43,949 bases of DNA from Chlorobiaceae bacterium. GTDB taxonomy: Bacteria > Bacteroidota > Chlorobiia > Chlorobiales > Chlorobiaceae. Where the stretch lies: the NCBI GenBank assembly GCA_013334525.1, contig JAAXXK010000003.1, positions 28,708 through 72,656 on the forward strand, read 5' to 3'. Below, one piece after another: positions 1-8,243 of this stretch (positions are counted from its first letter, which is position 1; every line of letters starts with the position of its first letter). The notes below the pieces were generated by a model. That model was not told the origin of the DNA. It saw only the letters and a list, made by a program, of their open reading frames with translations, and ran no database searches. The translations under genes and the position numbers were made by a program.

Positions 1-200
1 CTCCGGTGAACGTCGATGCCATGCTGCTGCTCGAAAACCCGAAAATCGCGCCATACATCACCGACATGCGCCGCAACATCGCCCGTTGCCTGGACCTTGA
101 CATAAGCGCCGTATCGGTAAAGGCGACTACCAACGAAAAACTCGGTTACGTAGGCCGCCAGGAGGGCGCCTGCGCCCACGCCGTCTGCCTGATTGAGTAG
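1..200 (+). CDS. ispF: IspF, 2-C-methyl-D-erythritol 2,4-cyclodiphosphate synthase (C-terminal part)
   Basis: Only the last 66 or so codons are in the window; the gene begins upstream and its codon phase puts the first full codon at base 3. The end carries the family's conserved tail: [16 protein letters not shown] followed by [17 protein letters not shown] and a short A-V-C-L-I finish, which is typical of IspF. The enzyme cyclises CDP-methylerythritol 2-phosphate in the MEP isoprenoid pathway, which supplies the phytyl/farnesyl tails of bacteriochlorophylls, quinones and carotenoids. The zinc-binding N-terminal residues lie outside the window, so they cannot be checked. The stop is followed at once by a long inverted repeat. 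Confidence 0.93.
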   Translation, partial: PVNVDAMLLLENPKIAPYITDMRRNIARCLDLDISAVSVKATTNEKLGYVGRQEGACAHAVCLIE

Positions 201-412
201 GAGGGGGAAAGGGGAAGAATGTAGGATATGGACGGGATGGACGAATGTAATGTAGGATATGGACTTGATGGACGTTATGGACACAAGAAAAAAGACCCTT
301 TACCGGCTTTGTCCATGACGTCCATTAAGTCCATTCAGTCCATTCAGTCCATATCCTACATTCTACATTCTACATTCTAAATTCTAAATTCTACATTCTC
401 CCCATTCTCTCC
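201..412. repeat. Long imperfect inverted repeat built of 9-mer and 7-mer tandem words
   Basis: Between the convergent ends of ispF and the permease gene. The right arm holds five nonamers in perfect 9-base register (311-355, pattern GTCCATNNN) and then six heptamers (356-397, CTACATT or CTAAATT). The left arm, roughly 213-287, carries the complementary words (GAATGTAG, GGATATGGAC, ATGGACNNN) less regularly. The loop is A-rich, near 285-300. The whole block could fold into one long hairpin and act as a bidirectional terminator or mRNA 3' end stabiliser; that role is inference. Related arrays occur at 5486-5525 and 21623-21756. Confidence 0.8.
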
Positions 413-421
413 TCCCCCCGC

Positions 422-1696
422 CTACGCGCCGACCTCGCCTCTCAGCACCTTGACCGGCAAATAGCTCGTGGCCCTGCGGGCCGGGCCTACAGAAGAGATG
501 ATGGCGATGATGATGCCGAAAAGGATTACGATGACATGGGCATCGAATGTTTCGAACAGATTAATGCGATCGCTGCTGATCACCCCTGCGCTGCTCGCCT
601 GAAACCTGATCGATTCGATAATCTGGCAGGTCATGTGCCCGACCGGGCTTCCCAGGAGCACCCCCATGACGCCGATCATGAGCCCTTCGAGCATGAAGAT
701 GAGGGTAATGCTCTGGCGCTGCACTCCCATGGAGCGCATAATGGCGATATCCCGCACCTTCTGCAGCACAACCGTGGTCATGACCGAAGAGACGCCGAGA
801 CCTGCCACCACGAATACGAACGCGACAAGTACCAGCGTAATCGTGCTGTTCCGGTTGTAGAATTCCAGGACGTTCTTGTTGCTTTCGCTCCAGCTTTTCG
901 TGTCGTATCCGGTGAGCTTCTCAATCCTTGCCGCTATGGCATCGGCCTGACCGATATCGGCAATCCTGAGGCCTATGCCGGTAACGGAGTTTGATGGGAG
1001 GGACTCCATGCGCTGGGCAAGGGCAAGGTTGAGATAAGCCTCTTTTTTGTCTTTCTCGTTGAATCCGCTCTTGAACCTCCCGACTACCGTCACGGGATAC
1101 TCCAGCCCGTTCTTGTCGACCAGCACGACTCGATCCCGGTAAACGACCTTCAGCTTTTCGGCAAGCATGTCGCCGAGGATTACGCCGTTCGGCGTCCATG
1201 CCAATTCAGAGAGAGCCCCCGGTTCGAGCAGGTTTTTCTTCAGGTTGGCCATGTCGGTCTCAAGCGAAGGAACAACGCCTTTGGCGAAGCATGGGGTGTA
1301 ACGTGTCTTGTTCCGGGCAAGCACCTTGCTGGTGACGAACGGGGAGATATCCTCAATCTCCCTGATGGGCCTGATGGTCTGGACAACCTCGGCATAGTTC
1401 TTGATGATGACTTTCCTGTCGGTCGTCACATTTTTTTGCACAAAGGAGAAGCGCCCGGGCGTGATCTGGATGACGTTATCGGGAACATCGGGCACGATCC
1501 GTTCAGCCCCGATGGTAATATGGGGAGCGATATCGATCAGCTTTGTAAAAACATTTTTCGTAGAGCCTCTGGCAACGGCAATGGTGGTGATCATCATCGC
1601 CGATCCGATCGCCACGCCGAGGGCGGTAAGCACAGTCTGGCGTTTCCTTTCCCGTAGATGGACGTAAGCGAACTGAAGATGGTCAAGAAAGGTCAT
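422..1696 (-). CDS. FtsX/MacB-type ABC transporter permease
   Basis: A 424-residue membrane protein with the layout of FtsX-family permeases. There is one N-terminal membrane helix (about 22-43), a large extracytoplasmic domain of about 240 residues, then three helices near 297-320, 344-366 and 388-408, with the usual basic segment (GPARRA) before the end. Such proteins pair with an ABC ATPase to drive mechanical export or lipoprotein release (MacB, LolC/E) rather than pore transport. No ATPase gene lies on either side here, so the partner must be elsewhere or just outside the window. It starts with ATG and is divergent from the phosphofructokinase gene. Substrate unknown. Confidence 0.85.
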   Translation of the reverse strand: MTFLDHLQFAYVHLRERKRQTVLTALGVAIGSAMMITTIAVARGSTKNVFTKLIDIAPHITIGAERIVPDVPDNVIQITPGRFSFVQKNVTTDRKVIIKNYAEVVQTIRPIREIEDISPFVTSKVLARNKTRYTPCFAKGVVPSLETDMANLKKNLLEPGALSELAWTPNGVILGDMLAEKLKVVYRDRVVLVDKNGLEYPVTVVGRFKSGFNEKDKKEAYLNLALAQRMESLPSNSVTGIGLRIADIGQADAIAARIEKLTGYDTKSWSESNKNVLEFYNRNSTITLVLVAFVFVVAGLGVSSVMTTVVLQKVRDIAIMRSMGVQRQSITLIFMLEGLMIGVMGVLLGSPVGHMTCQIIESIRFQASSAGVISSDRINLFETFDAHVIVILFGIIIAIISSVGPARRATSYLPVKVLRGEVGA

Positions 1697-1864
1697 GTGC
1701 AGGTAAATTCAGGGGTTCGCCAGTACGGCAGTTCATCATGCGGCAATGAAATATCATGCAAATCCTTATCTTGATCTCTCAAAGTCCACACCGCGTACTT
1801 ATATGGTGTAATTAATCAAATTAAGCTGTCAAAAACTAACCTGAGCATCTGAGGAGATAACACT

Positions 1865-3070
1865 GTGAAAAAAATCGGCATACTGACCAGCGGAGGCGAC
1901 TGCGGAGGCCTTAACGCCGTAATCAAAGGCGCCGCACTGATGGCGTTGAACAAAGGCCTTGAATTTTATGTGATACCTAACGGCTATGCCGGGCTTTACA
2001 ACCTCCTGAACCAGGAGCATCTGGTCAGGTTCGATCTTGCCCGCCTGGACCAGTTCGATGCGAACTTCGCAGGATCGGAGGCCGGCCACTCGAGGGTCAA
2101 GATCAGGGCGATCAGCAACCCGGACAAGTACAACCGCATCAAGGCCGGCATGAAAAAGTTCGAGCTTGACGCCCTGATCATCAGCGGCGGCGACGACTCC
2201 GGCAGCGTCATGATCGACCTGAACCTGCAGGGTATCCAGTGTATCCATGCACCGAAAACCATGGATCTCGACCTGCAGACCTATTCGGTCGGCGGCGATT
2301 CCACCATCAACCGCATAGCACAGTTCGTCGAAGACCTCAAGACCACCGGACGCACACACAACCGTGTTCTGGTAACCGAGGTGTTCGGACGCTATGCAGG
2401 CCATACGGCCTTCCGCAGCGGCGTGGCCGCAGAAGCCGACTGCATCCTGATTCCTGAAATTCCTGTCGACTGGGAGATCGTGTACGAACACATCATGGAG
2501 CGCTTCACCAGGCGCATCCGTCAGAGCGATGTGCACAGCGGTACCTACACCATCGTTGTAGCCGAAGGCATGAAAAATTCCGACGGCACGGACATCATCG
2601 ACGAGTCGGCCGGCATTGACGCGTTCGGGCACAAAAAGCTCGCCGGTGCAGGAAAATATGTCTGCCAGCAGATCCAGAAACGCTTCAAGAACGACCCCCG
2701 CATGCCGCTGTTCATGAAAGAGACCGGCATGTTCGTCGAAGGGATCTACGAAATCCCCGAAGTGCGTGAAATACATCCCGGCCACCTCGTGCGCGCCGGC
2801 AACTCGTCAGCCTACGACATCAACTTCGGTTTCGAAGCCGGCGCGGCAGCAGTACTGCTGCTGCTTGACGGCAAGACCGGAGTCACCATATCCAAGGTCA
2901 AGGGACGCAAGATCGAGTATATCGAAGCCTCAAAAGCCATCGCCCAGCGCTACGTCGACCTGGACCAGGTGGCCATGTACGAAGCCCTCGGCACCTGTTT
3001 CGGCAGGGCAGCCGTAGCCTACGATCCGATCCTGCGCGAAGTCGAAGGCGTCTACGAACGCATCTACTGA
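1865..3070 (+). CDS. pfp: 6-phosphofructokinase, pyrophosphate-dependent type
   Basis: A 401-residue PfkA-family enzyme interconverting fructose 6-phosphate and fructose 1,6-bisphosphate. The phosphoryl donor can be read from two positions. The motif GGDDS (108-112) has Asp where ATP enzymes have Gly, and PKTMDLD (130-136) has Lys where ATP enzymes have Gly; both are the pyrophosphate-type states. Catalytic Asp residues are kept in the latter motif, and GRYAGHTA (175-182) is the substrate loop. A PPi enzyme is reversible, which suits an autotroph that mostly runs gluconeogenesis. The start is GTG at 1865, chosen because GAGGAGAT (1851-1858) is a good Shine-Dalgarno site. Measured donor preference could still differ from the motif prediction. 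Confidence 0.9.
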   Translation: MKKIGILTSGGDCGGLNAVIKGAALMALNKGLEFYVIPNGYAGLYNLLNQEHLVRFDLARLDQFDANFAGSEAGHSRVKIRAISNPDKYNRIKAGMKKFELDALIISGGDDSGSVMIDLNLQGIQCIHAPKTMDLDLQTYSVGGDSTINRIAQFVEDLKTTGRTHNRVLVTEVFGRYAGHTAFRSGVAAEADCILIPEIPVDWEIVYEHIMERFTRRIRQSDVHSGTYTIVVAEGMKNSDGTDIIDESAGIDAFGHKKLAGAGKYVCQQIQKRFKNDPRMPLFMKETGMFVEGIYEIPEVREIHPGHLVRAGNSSAYDINFGFEAGAAAVLLLLDGKTGVTISKVKGRKIEYIEASKAIAQRYVDLDQVAMYEALGTCFGRAAVAYDPILREVEGVYERIY

Positions 3071-3084
3071 ACCTGTCTCCAGTC

Positions 3085-3130
3085 CGGCAACGCAGAAAGG
3101 CTGTCATATGGCAGCCTTTTTGCGTTGCCG
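3085..3130 (+). terminator. Hairpin terminator after pfp
   Basis: An 18-bp stem (3086-3103 with 3112-3129) with one G-U pair and an 8-base loop, 15 bases after the pfp stop. A five-base T run sits inside the descending arm rather than after it, so the fold is clear but the termination mechanism is inferred. Confidence 0.7.
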
Positions 3131-3391
3131 AGCCGGGAGCGACTGACTCGCGCTCAATATTTTCGTATTCCCGCAGGAGCTCCCGCTTTTGTCGCCGATC
3201 CAAATCCCGGCTTAAAATTTTCCAGGTTGAAACCTTATGCTCCCTGGATTTCGGGAATTTCGACGCTGCGCAATTAACTGCAATACCATCGAAATGGAGA
3301 ACTGATTTGCAGCGGCGTCCTTTTAAAAACGGCAAAACAGACTATCTTAGAAGTCTATACCGAAACAGTTTCTCAATCCAATGCCATCGTC
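3131..3391 (+). promoter_or_regulatory. Leader region of ilvE with a promoter-like TATCTTAG
   Basis: No reading frame here looks coding. The best promoter candidate is TATCTTAG at 3343-3350, about 40 bases before the ilvE ATG, with only a poor -35 match (CTTTTA at 3320-3325, 17-base spacer). The same -10-like word recurs before recN, the PFOR gene, pscC and ppc. No Shine-Dalgarno sequence precedes the ATG. I see no leader peptide or attenuator fold that I would defend. Confidence 0.35.
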
Positions 3392-4303
3392 ATGAACAAG
3401 TCCCTAAAAATATGGATGAACGGCGAACTGATCGACTGGAGTGATGCCAAGATCCATGTTATGTCGCATGTCGCCCACTACGGCTCATCAACCTTTGAAG
3501 GCATCCGCTGTTATGATACAGCCAAAGGTTCGGCCATTCTCTTTCTCGACGAGCACGTCCGGCGTCTGTGGGAGTCATCCAAAATCTACCGTATAGAAAT
3601 ACCTTACTCTGAAACCGAGATCAAGGAAGCCATAATCGCCACCGTAAAGGCCAACGCCCACAAAGCATGTTATATCAGGCCCTTGGTCTTCCGCGGCCAG
3701 GGCGCGCTCGGCGTCAATCCGCACCGCGCCTCCATCGAGGTCGCCATCGCCACCTGGGAGTGGGGGTCATACCTGGGCGAAGATGTGCTCGAAAACGGCG
3801 TCGACGTCTGTGTTTCGTCATGGAACCGCCTTGCGCCGAACACCCTGCCGTCATGGGCAAAAGCGGGGGGCAACTACATGAACTCCCAGCTCATCAAGAT
3901 GGAAGCCCTCATGGACGACTATGCCGAGGGCCTTGCTCTCGACACCAACGGCTACGTCGCCGAAGGCAGCGGTGAAAACATCTTTGTGATCAGGCACAAC
4001 ATCATATACACGCCTTTGGCCGCCCAGTCCATCCTTCCCGGCTTCACCCGTCACGCCGTGATGCACATCGCCAAAGAGCTCGGTTACGAGGTGCGCGAAA
4101 CACTCATTCCCCGTGAGGCGCTCTATATCGCCGACGAGATCTTCCTTACCGGTACGGCAGCAGAAATCACCCCGGTCAGAAGCGTCGACAAGTACCCGAT
4201 CGGCAATGAAAAACGGGGCCCGATCACCGAAGCGCTGCAGCACGAGTACCTCAAAATCGTCCAGACCGGTGATGATCCATACAACTGGCTGACCTTCATC
4301 TGA
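3392..4303 (+). CDS. ilvE: Branched-chain amino acid aminotransferase
   Basis: A 303-residue fold-type IV PLP aminotransferase that makes the last step to leucine, isoleucine and valine. The N-terminal segment runs through WMNGEL and HYGSSTFEGIR (29-39). The PLP lysine is K157 in AKAGGNYMNS, and the class IV signature is GYVAEGSGENIF (187-198), followed by LTGTAAE near the C-terminus. Length and motifs match bacterial IlvE rather than D-amino acid transaminase or PabC. The stop lies 10 bases before holB, so the two may be cotranscribed. Confidence 0.95.
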   Translation: MNKSLKIWMNGELIDWSDAKIHVMSHVAHYGSSTFEGIRCYDTAKGSAILFLDEHVRRLWESSKIYRIEIPYSETEIKEAIIATVKANAHKACYIRPLVFRGQGALGVNPHRASIEVAIATWEWGSYLGEDVLENGVDVCVSSWNRLAPNTLPSWAKAGGNYMNSQLIKMEALMDDYAEGLALDTNGYVAEGSGENIFVIRHNIIYTPLAAQSILPGFTRHAVMHIAKELGYEVRETLIPREALYIADEIFLTGTAAEITPVRSVDKYPIGNEKRGPITEALQHEYLKIVQTGDDPYNWLTFI

Positions 4304-4313
4304 AAAGGCAGGC

Positions 4314-5495
4314 ATGAGCTGGAATTCGATCGTCGGACACGACCACCAGATCCGGGTGCTGAAAAAGGCGCTCGGCACCGATCGTCTGGCTCATGCCTAT
4401 CTCTTTGCCGGTCCCGAGGGATCGGGCAAGGAGACGATCGCATTCGAAATCGCCAAAATCCTCAACTGCCGAAACGCCGCCCCTGACGACAGTGGTGCCT
4501 GCGGAGAGTGTGAAAGCTGCCGTCAGGCCGACCAGTTCATGCATCCGAACATCGAGTACCTCTTCCCTGTCGAAGCCATTCTGCTCGAATCCTCCGACCC
4601 GTCGAAAAAAGAGAACAAGAAGCTCAGCGAGGCGAAGGAGCGTTACGAAGCGCTGATCGAGGAGAAAAAAAGGAACCCGTTTTTCACTCCTGCCATGGAG
4701 CGTTCGATGGGCATACTGACCGAACAGGTAGTCATGCTTCAGCAGAAAGCCTCCCTGGCTCCGCGCGACGGCGGCAAAAAGGTGTTCATCATTTCACAGG
4801 CCGAAAGGCTGCATCCAACAGCAGCCAACAAGCTGCTGAAACTGCTTGAGGAGCCTCCGGCCCATGTGCTCTTCATGCTCGTCTCATCGCGGCCTGAATC
4901 GGTCCTGCCGACCATACGCTCCCGCTGCCAGGCAATAACCTTTTCCCGCCCCAGGCCTTCGGAACTGGAAACCTGGGTTGCCATTCGCGCTCCGGAGCTG
5001 GACGAAATCGAAAGACGCTTCATCGTCAGCTTTTCACGCGGCAACCTCCAGAACGCACTTGAACTGCTCAATGCCCGAACCGGCGACGGCGCAGCTCCGG
5101 CCATGGTCGGGATCCGGAACCGGGCAATCGATTACCTGAGAAGCATCCTGACGCCGGCGCGCTTCCATGAAGCCATCGCCGCTTGTGAAGAGGTATCGAA
5201 AAACCTCTCGCGAAGCGAACAGGTCATATTCCTCGAATCCCTGCTGCTCTTCTTCCAGGATGTCACCAGACGCAGCATCAATCCCGAATTCCCGGAGCTC
5301 AACAATCCTGACCTTGCCGTTTCGACAGACCGATTCGTCAAGGCGTTCCCGAATCGCGACCTGCACAGGGCATCGACCGTCATAGAGGAGTCTATCCGCT
5401 CAATCGAACGCAACGCAAACCCAATGCTGGTGATGTCGGGAGCAACGGTTGAACTGAAGGGGATTCTGTCGGGGAAGAGAAAAGAAAAGGACTAA
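4314..5495 (+). CDS. holB: DNA polymerase III, delta' subunit
   Basis: A 393-residue AAA+ clamp-loader subunit. Walker A is GPEGSGKE (33-40). The zinc module uses C52, C63, C66 and C69. LLKLLEEPP and the arginine-finger SRC motif (IRSRCQ) are typical of delta' and of DnaX. Compared with shorter delta' proteins it has a charged insertion of about 50 residues after the zinc module (roughly 90-140, rich in Lys and Glu, likely helical). It is too short for DnaX tau/gamma and lacks the usual DnaX start. The last codons (K-D-stop) coincide with the first unit of a 9-mer repeat array. Confidence 0.88.
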   Translation: MSWNSIVGHDHQIRVLKKALGTDRLAHAYLFAGPEGSGKETIAFEIAKILNCRNAAPDDSGACGECESCRQADQFMHPNIEYLFPVEAILLESSDPSKKENKKLSEAKERYEALIEEKKRNPFFTPAMERSMGILTEQVVMLQQKASLAPRDGGKKVFIISQAERLHPTAANKLLKLLEEPPAHVLFMLVSSRPESVLPTIRSRCQAITFSRPRPSELETWVAIRAPELDEIERRFIVSFSRGNLQNALELLNARTGDGAAPAMVGIRNRAIDYLRSILTPARFHEAIAACEEVSKNLSRSEQVIFLESLLLFFQDVTRRSINPEFPELNNPDLAVSTDRFVKAFPNRDLHRASTVIEESIRSIERNANPMLVMSGATVELKGILSGKRKEKD

Positions 5496-5525
5496 AGGGA
5501 CATACAGGACGAAAAGGAGCTAAAG
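5486..5525 (+). repeat. Single-arm array of four GGAC nonamers overlapping the holB stop
   Basis: Four units in exact 9-base register (5486-5521): AAAGGACTA, AAGGGACAT, ACAGGACGA, AAAGGAGCT, then AAAG. These match the left arm of the array at 21628-21663. No complementary right arm follows before cutA, so this looks like a half element. The holB stop codon (5493-5495) falls within the first two units. Confidence 0.7.
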
Positions 5526-5547
5526 AAAAAGAGTTGTTGACCGGATA

Positions 5548-5898
5548 TCATTCAATGTTGTTGCTCTTTTCTTCGGTAGTTGAGTCGAGCCAGGCGAGAT
5601 AACCCGGCAGGCCGCCTGTAACGGGAAGCTTGATGATCTCCGGAACATCGTATGGGTGATACTCCCTTATGTAGGCTTCAAGTGCGCAATACCGCTTTTC
5701 GGTCGTCTTGATATAGAGCGCGACCTCCCCCTCCTTCTGCAGGGCACCGTCCCAGAGAAAAAAACTGCGGATATCGGACATCTGGACGCAGGCGGCAAGC
5801 CGGTTGTAGAGAATGCCTTCTGCGAGGTTTTCGGCCCCCGTCCGGTCAGGCGCCGTGGTCACGACCATGCAGTAGCTGCCGCTCTTTGATGCGTTCAT
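5548..5898 (-). CDS. cutA: CutA, divalent-cation tolerance protein family
   Basis: A 116-residue protein with the CutA1 pattern. VVTTAPDRTGAENLAEGIL is followed by LAACVQ, then a strand with W and KTTEKRY, and the end motif HPYDVPEIIKLPV. CutA forms very stable PII-like trimers; the original link to copper tolerance in E. coli is weakly supported and the true role is unclear. It starts 8 bases after the pepP stop, so it is the second gene of a two-gene unit, and it converges with holB. Confidence 0.93.
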   Translation of the reverse strand: MNASKSGSYCMVVTTAPDRTGAENLAEGILYNRLAACVQMSDIRSFFLWDGALQKEGEVALYIKTTEKRYCALEAYIREYHPYDVPEIIKLPVTGGLPGYLAWLDSTTEEKSNNIE

Positions 5899-5906
5899 GA
5901 TAAAGC

Positions 5907-6998
5907 TCAGAGTTCGATCAGTTCCTTGGTAAACCGCTGGATGGGCAATGCCCCGTCGGGGCCGAGCACAACCATGTCTTCGATGCGCACGCCGAATCTG
6001 CCCGGCAGATAGATGCCTGGCTCGATGGTGAACACCATCCCCTCATAGAGGGTTCTGGAGGCCGTCGTACCAATGCGTGGCGACTCGTGAACCATCATGC
6101 CCACTCCGTGGCCAAGGCCGTGGCCAAACGCCTCTCCGTAACCTTCTGCGGCGATGAAGGCGCGCACCTCGGCATCAAGGTCGCGAGCCGCTATGCCGGC
6201 CCTGGCCGCATCGATACCGAGTTGCTGGGCCCTCTGCACGGTATGGTAGACCTTTCGGGCCTCTTCCGGAATCCTGCCGAGCGCGACGGTCCTGGTCTGG
6301 TCGGAGGCGTAGCCCTCCACGATGCAGCCGATATCGAGAACGATCAACGACCCCGGCTCGAACCTGGAGGCCGTCGGCCTTGCGTGAGGCATGGCTGAAC
6401 GAACGCCGCCGGCGACGATGGGGTCGAACGAATCCTTTTCAGCACCAAGCTTCCTGTGGAGGTATGAGATCTCGGCGGCAAGGTCTATTTCAGTGATGCC
6501 GGGAGAGATCATGGGTATGACCTGGTCGAGCACCTTTTCGCTGATTTCGACGGCGTGCCGCATTTTTTCGAGCTCGGCGAGATGTTTGAACTCGGTGAAT
6601 TCATCGAAAAATGCATTAACGCCGTGAAACTGCCGCCCTTCGAGGCTTGCGGAAAGCTGCTGCATATCATGCCAGCTGATATGGTCTGCCTGCAGGGCCA
6701 TGCAGTCGCCGAGATTCCAGGTACCGGAAGAGAGTTCGGCAGCAAGGCTCCCCTTCAGGATTACCGTTCCGATGCCGAGGGTCTCCTGACGCACCTGCTC
6801 CTCATAGCGAAAATCGGTAAAAAGCACCGCTGAGCCGCCGGAAAGCAGGAGCCTGGCGCTCGATCCGCTGAACCCGGTCAGCCATCGTATGGCCGTCAGG
6901 TCGGTCACCAGCAGGGAATCGATCCGCTCGGCGGACATCTTCCTGTAGATGTTTTCGAGCAGTAGTGCCCGATGCGCTCGAAGATCGTTATGCCCCAT
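5907..6998 (-). CDS. pepP: Xaa-Pro aminopeptidase, M24B family
   Basis: A 363-residue metallopeptidase that removes an N-terminal residue linked to proline. The N-terminal creatinase-like domain covers about 1-140 and the pita-bread catalytic domain about 145-363. The metal ligands are visible: D222 in LDIG, D233 in GYASDQTRT, a histidine in GHGLGHG (293 or 297), E326 in TIEPGIY and E340 in VRIEDM. At 363 residues it resembles the short PepQ/YpdF-type enzymes more than the longer E. coli PepP, so the symbol is approximate. First gene of a unit with cutA. Confidence 0.9.
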   Translation of the reverse strand: MGHNDLRAHRALLLENIYRKMSAERIDSLLVTDLTAIRWLTGFSGSSARLLLSGGSAVLFTDFRYEEQVRQETLGIGTVILKGSLAAELSSGTWNLGDCMALQADHISWHDMQQLSASLEGRQFHGVNAFFDEFTEFKHLAELEKMRHAVEISEKVLDQVIPMISPGITEIDLAAEISYLHRKLGAEKDSFDPIVAGGVRSAMPHARPTASRFEPGSLIVLDIGCIVEGYASDQTRTVALGRIPEEARKVYHTVQRAQQLGIDAARAGIAARDLDAEVRAFIAAEGYGEAFGHGLGHGVGMMVHESPRIGTTASRTLYEGMVFTIEPGIYLPGRFGVRIEDMVVLGPDGALPIQRFTKELIEL

Positions 6999-7042
6999 GA
7001 GTTACCGTTACCTGAAAAATCAAACCCTTGACGGGTCTTTAA

Positions 7043-7071
7043 TTGGGAAAAGGAGAGATTGTTATTATAAT
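7043..7071 (+). promoter_or_regulatory. Promoter before trpD
   Basis: TTGGGA (7043-7048), a 17-base spacer, then a perfect TATAAT (7066-7071), 42 bases before the trpD ATG. This is the closest match to a sigma-70 consensus in the window. No trp leader peptide or attenuator is visible. Confidence 0.6.
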
Positions 7072-7113
7072 GGAAATTAAGCGATTTTCTTCATTTCGAC
7101 CCCTGTCCACACC

Positions 7114-8172
7114 ATGCTTCAACAGGAGCTTCTTCAGAAACTGATCGCAGGAACAAACCTTTCCGAGAAGGAGATGGAGTCCTGCATGAATTCGATCATG
7201 GAAAGCCTCTTTACCCCTGCAGGCACAGGAGCCATCCTTGCCCTTCTACAGAAAAAGGGTATTACCTCCGGCGAAGCGATCGGAGCCTATGACAGCCTCA
7301 TTGCAAAAGCCACGCCGCTCAACCTGAACAACCCCCATGCCGTCGACACCTGCGGTACCGGCGGCGATCACCTCGGCACCTTCAATATTTCGACGGTGGC
7401 GGCCCTGATAGCGGCCGGAGCCGGAGTGCCGGTCGCAAAACACGGCAACCGTTCGATCACCAGCAAATGCGGTAGCGCCGATGTACTCGAGACCCTCGGC
7501 TATACGGTCGACCTCCCGCCTGCTGCCACCGAGGAGCAGTTCAGGCTGACCGGCTTCACATTCCTGTTCGCTACGATCTACCACTCCTCGATGAAAGCGG
7601 TGGCCTCCATCCGGAAGGAGCTTGGAATCCGGACGATCTTCAACATGATCGGCCCCCTGATCAACCCCGCAAGGGTGAAGCGTCAAATGATCGGGGTGTT
7701 CGACCCCGCGATCATGGATATCTATACCGAAGTGCTTCTCCACGCCGGTTGTAAACACGCCCTGATCGTACATGGTGAAACCGAAACCGGCGCGGGCATG
7801 GACGAACCAAGTATCTGCGGGCCGACCTCGATCATCGAAATCCTGAATGGACGGGTCAGCCGCCATACGATAAACCCTGAGGACTTCGGTTTCGCAAAGT
7901 GTGGAATCGCCGATCTGGTAGGCGGGGACAGCAAGGAAAACGCAAAGATCATCATGCAGATCCTGGACGGATCGGCATCCCGGGCCAGAATCGATGCGGC
8001 GCTCTTTGCCGCAGCCATCACCTGCTATATTTCCGGCATGGCACCCTGCCTCGATGATGGGCTCCTCATGGCGAAAGAGAGTCTGGAAAGCGGCAAGGCT
8101 TCAGAAAAACTCACGAGGATCATCGAAGTCAACCAAAGCATCGTTTCCGAATACAGGAGCACAAAGAACTAA
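7114..8172 (+). CDS. trpD: Anthranilate phosphoribosyltransferase
   Basis: A 352-residue enzyme joining anthranilate to PRPP in tryptophan synthesis. Diagnostic motifs are [15 protein letters not shown] (80-94), the PRPP site KHGNRS (109-114) followed by [10 protein letters not shown], and [11 protein letters not shown] in the middle. The other trp genes are not adjacent, so the pathway is scattered. It is followed after 71 bases by bchG on the same strand; TATTAT at 8199-8204 could be a separate weak promoter for bchG. Confidence 0.96.
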   Translation: MLQQELLQKLIAGTNLSEKEMESCMNSIMESLFTPAGTGAILALLQKKGITSGEAIGAYDSLIAKATPLNLNNPHAVDTCGTGGDHLGTFNISTVAALIAAGAGVPVAKHGNRSITSKCGSADVLETLGYTVDLPPAATEEQFRLTGFTFLFATIYHSSMKAVASIRKELGIRTIFNMIGPLINPARVKRQMIGVFDPAIMDIYTEVLLHAGCKHALIVHGETETGAGMDEPSICGPTSIIEILNGRVSRHTINPEDFGFAKCGIADLVGGDSKENAKIIMQILDGSASRARIDAALFAAAITCYISGMAPCLDDGLLMAKESLESGKASEKLTRIIEVNQSIVSEYRSTKN

Positions 8173-8243
8173 TTCTTACATTTGTGCCGAAAAACACGTA
8201 TTATAACTGCTTTGTTTCCAGCAGAAGCAAGAATCAGTAAATC

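Noticed and set aside
201..412. Inverted repeat considered as terminal repeats of an insertion sequence or MITE
   Set aside because: The arms are adjacent and built of tandem words, with no target-site duplication and no transposase remnant.
1829..2785. A 318-codon minus-strand frame opposite pfp
   Set aside because: Antisense to a phosphofructokinase with intact motifs, and it has no plausible function of its own.
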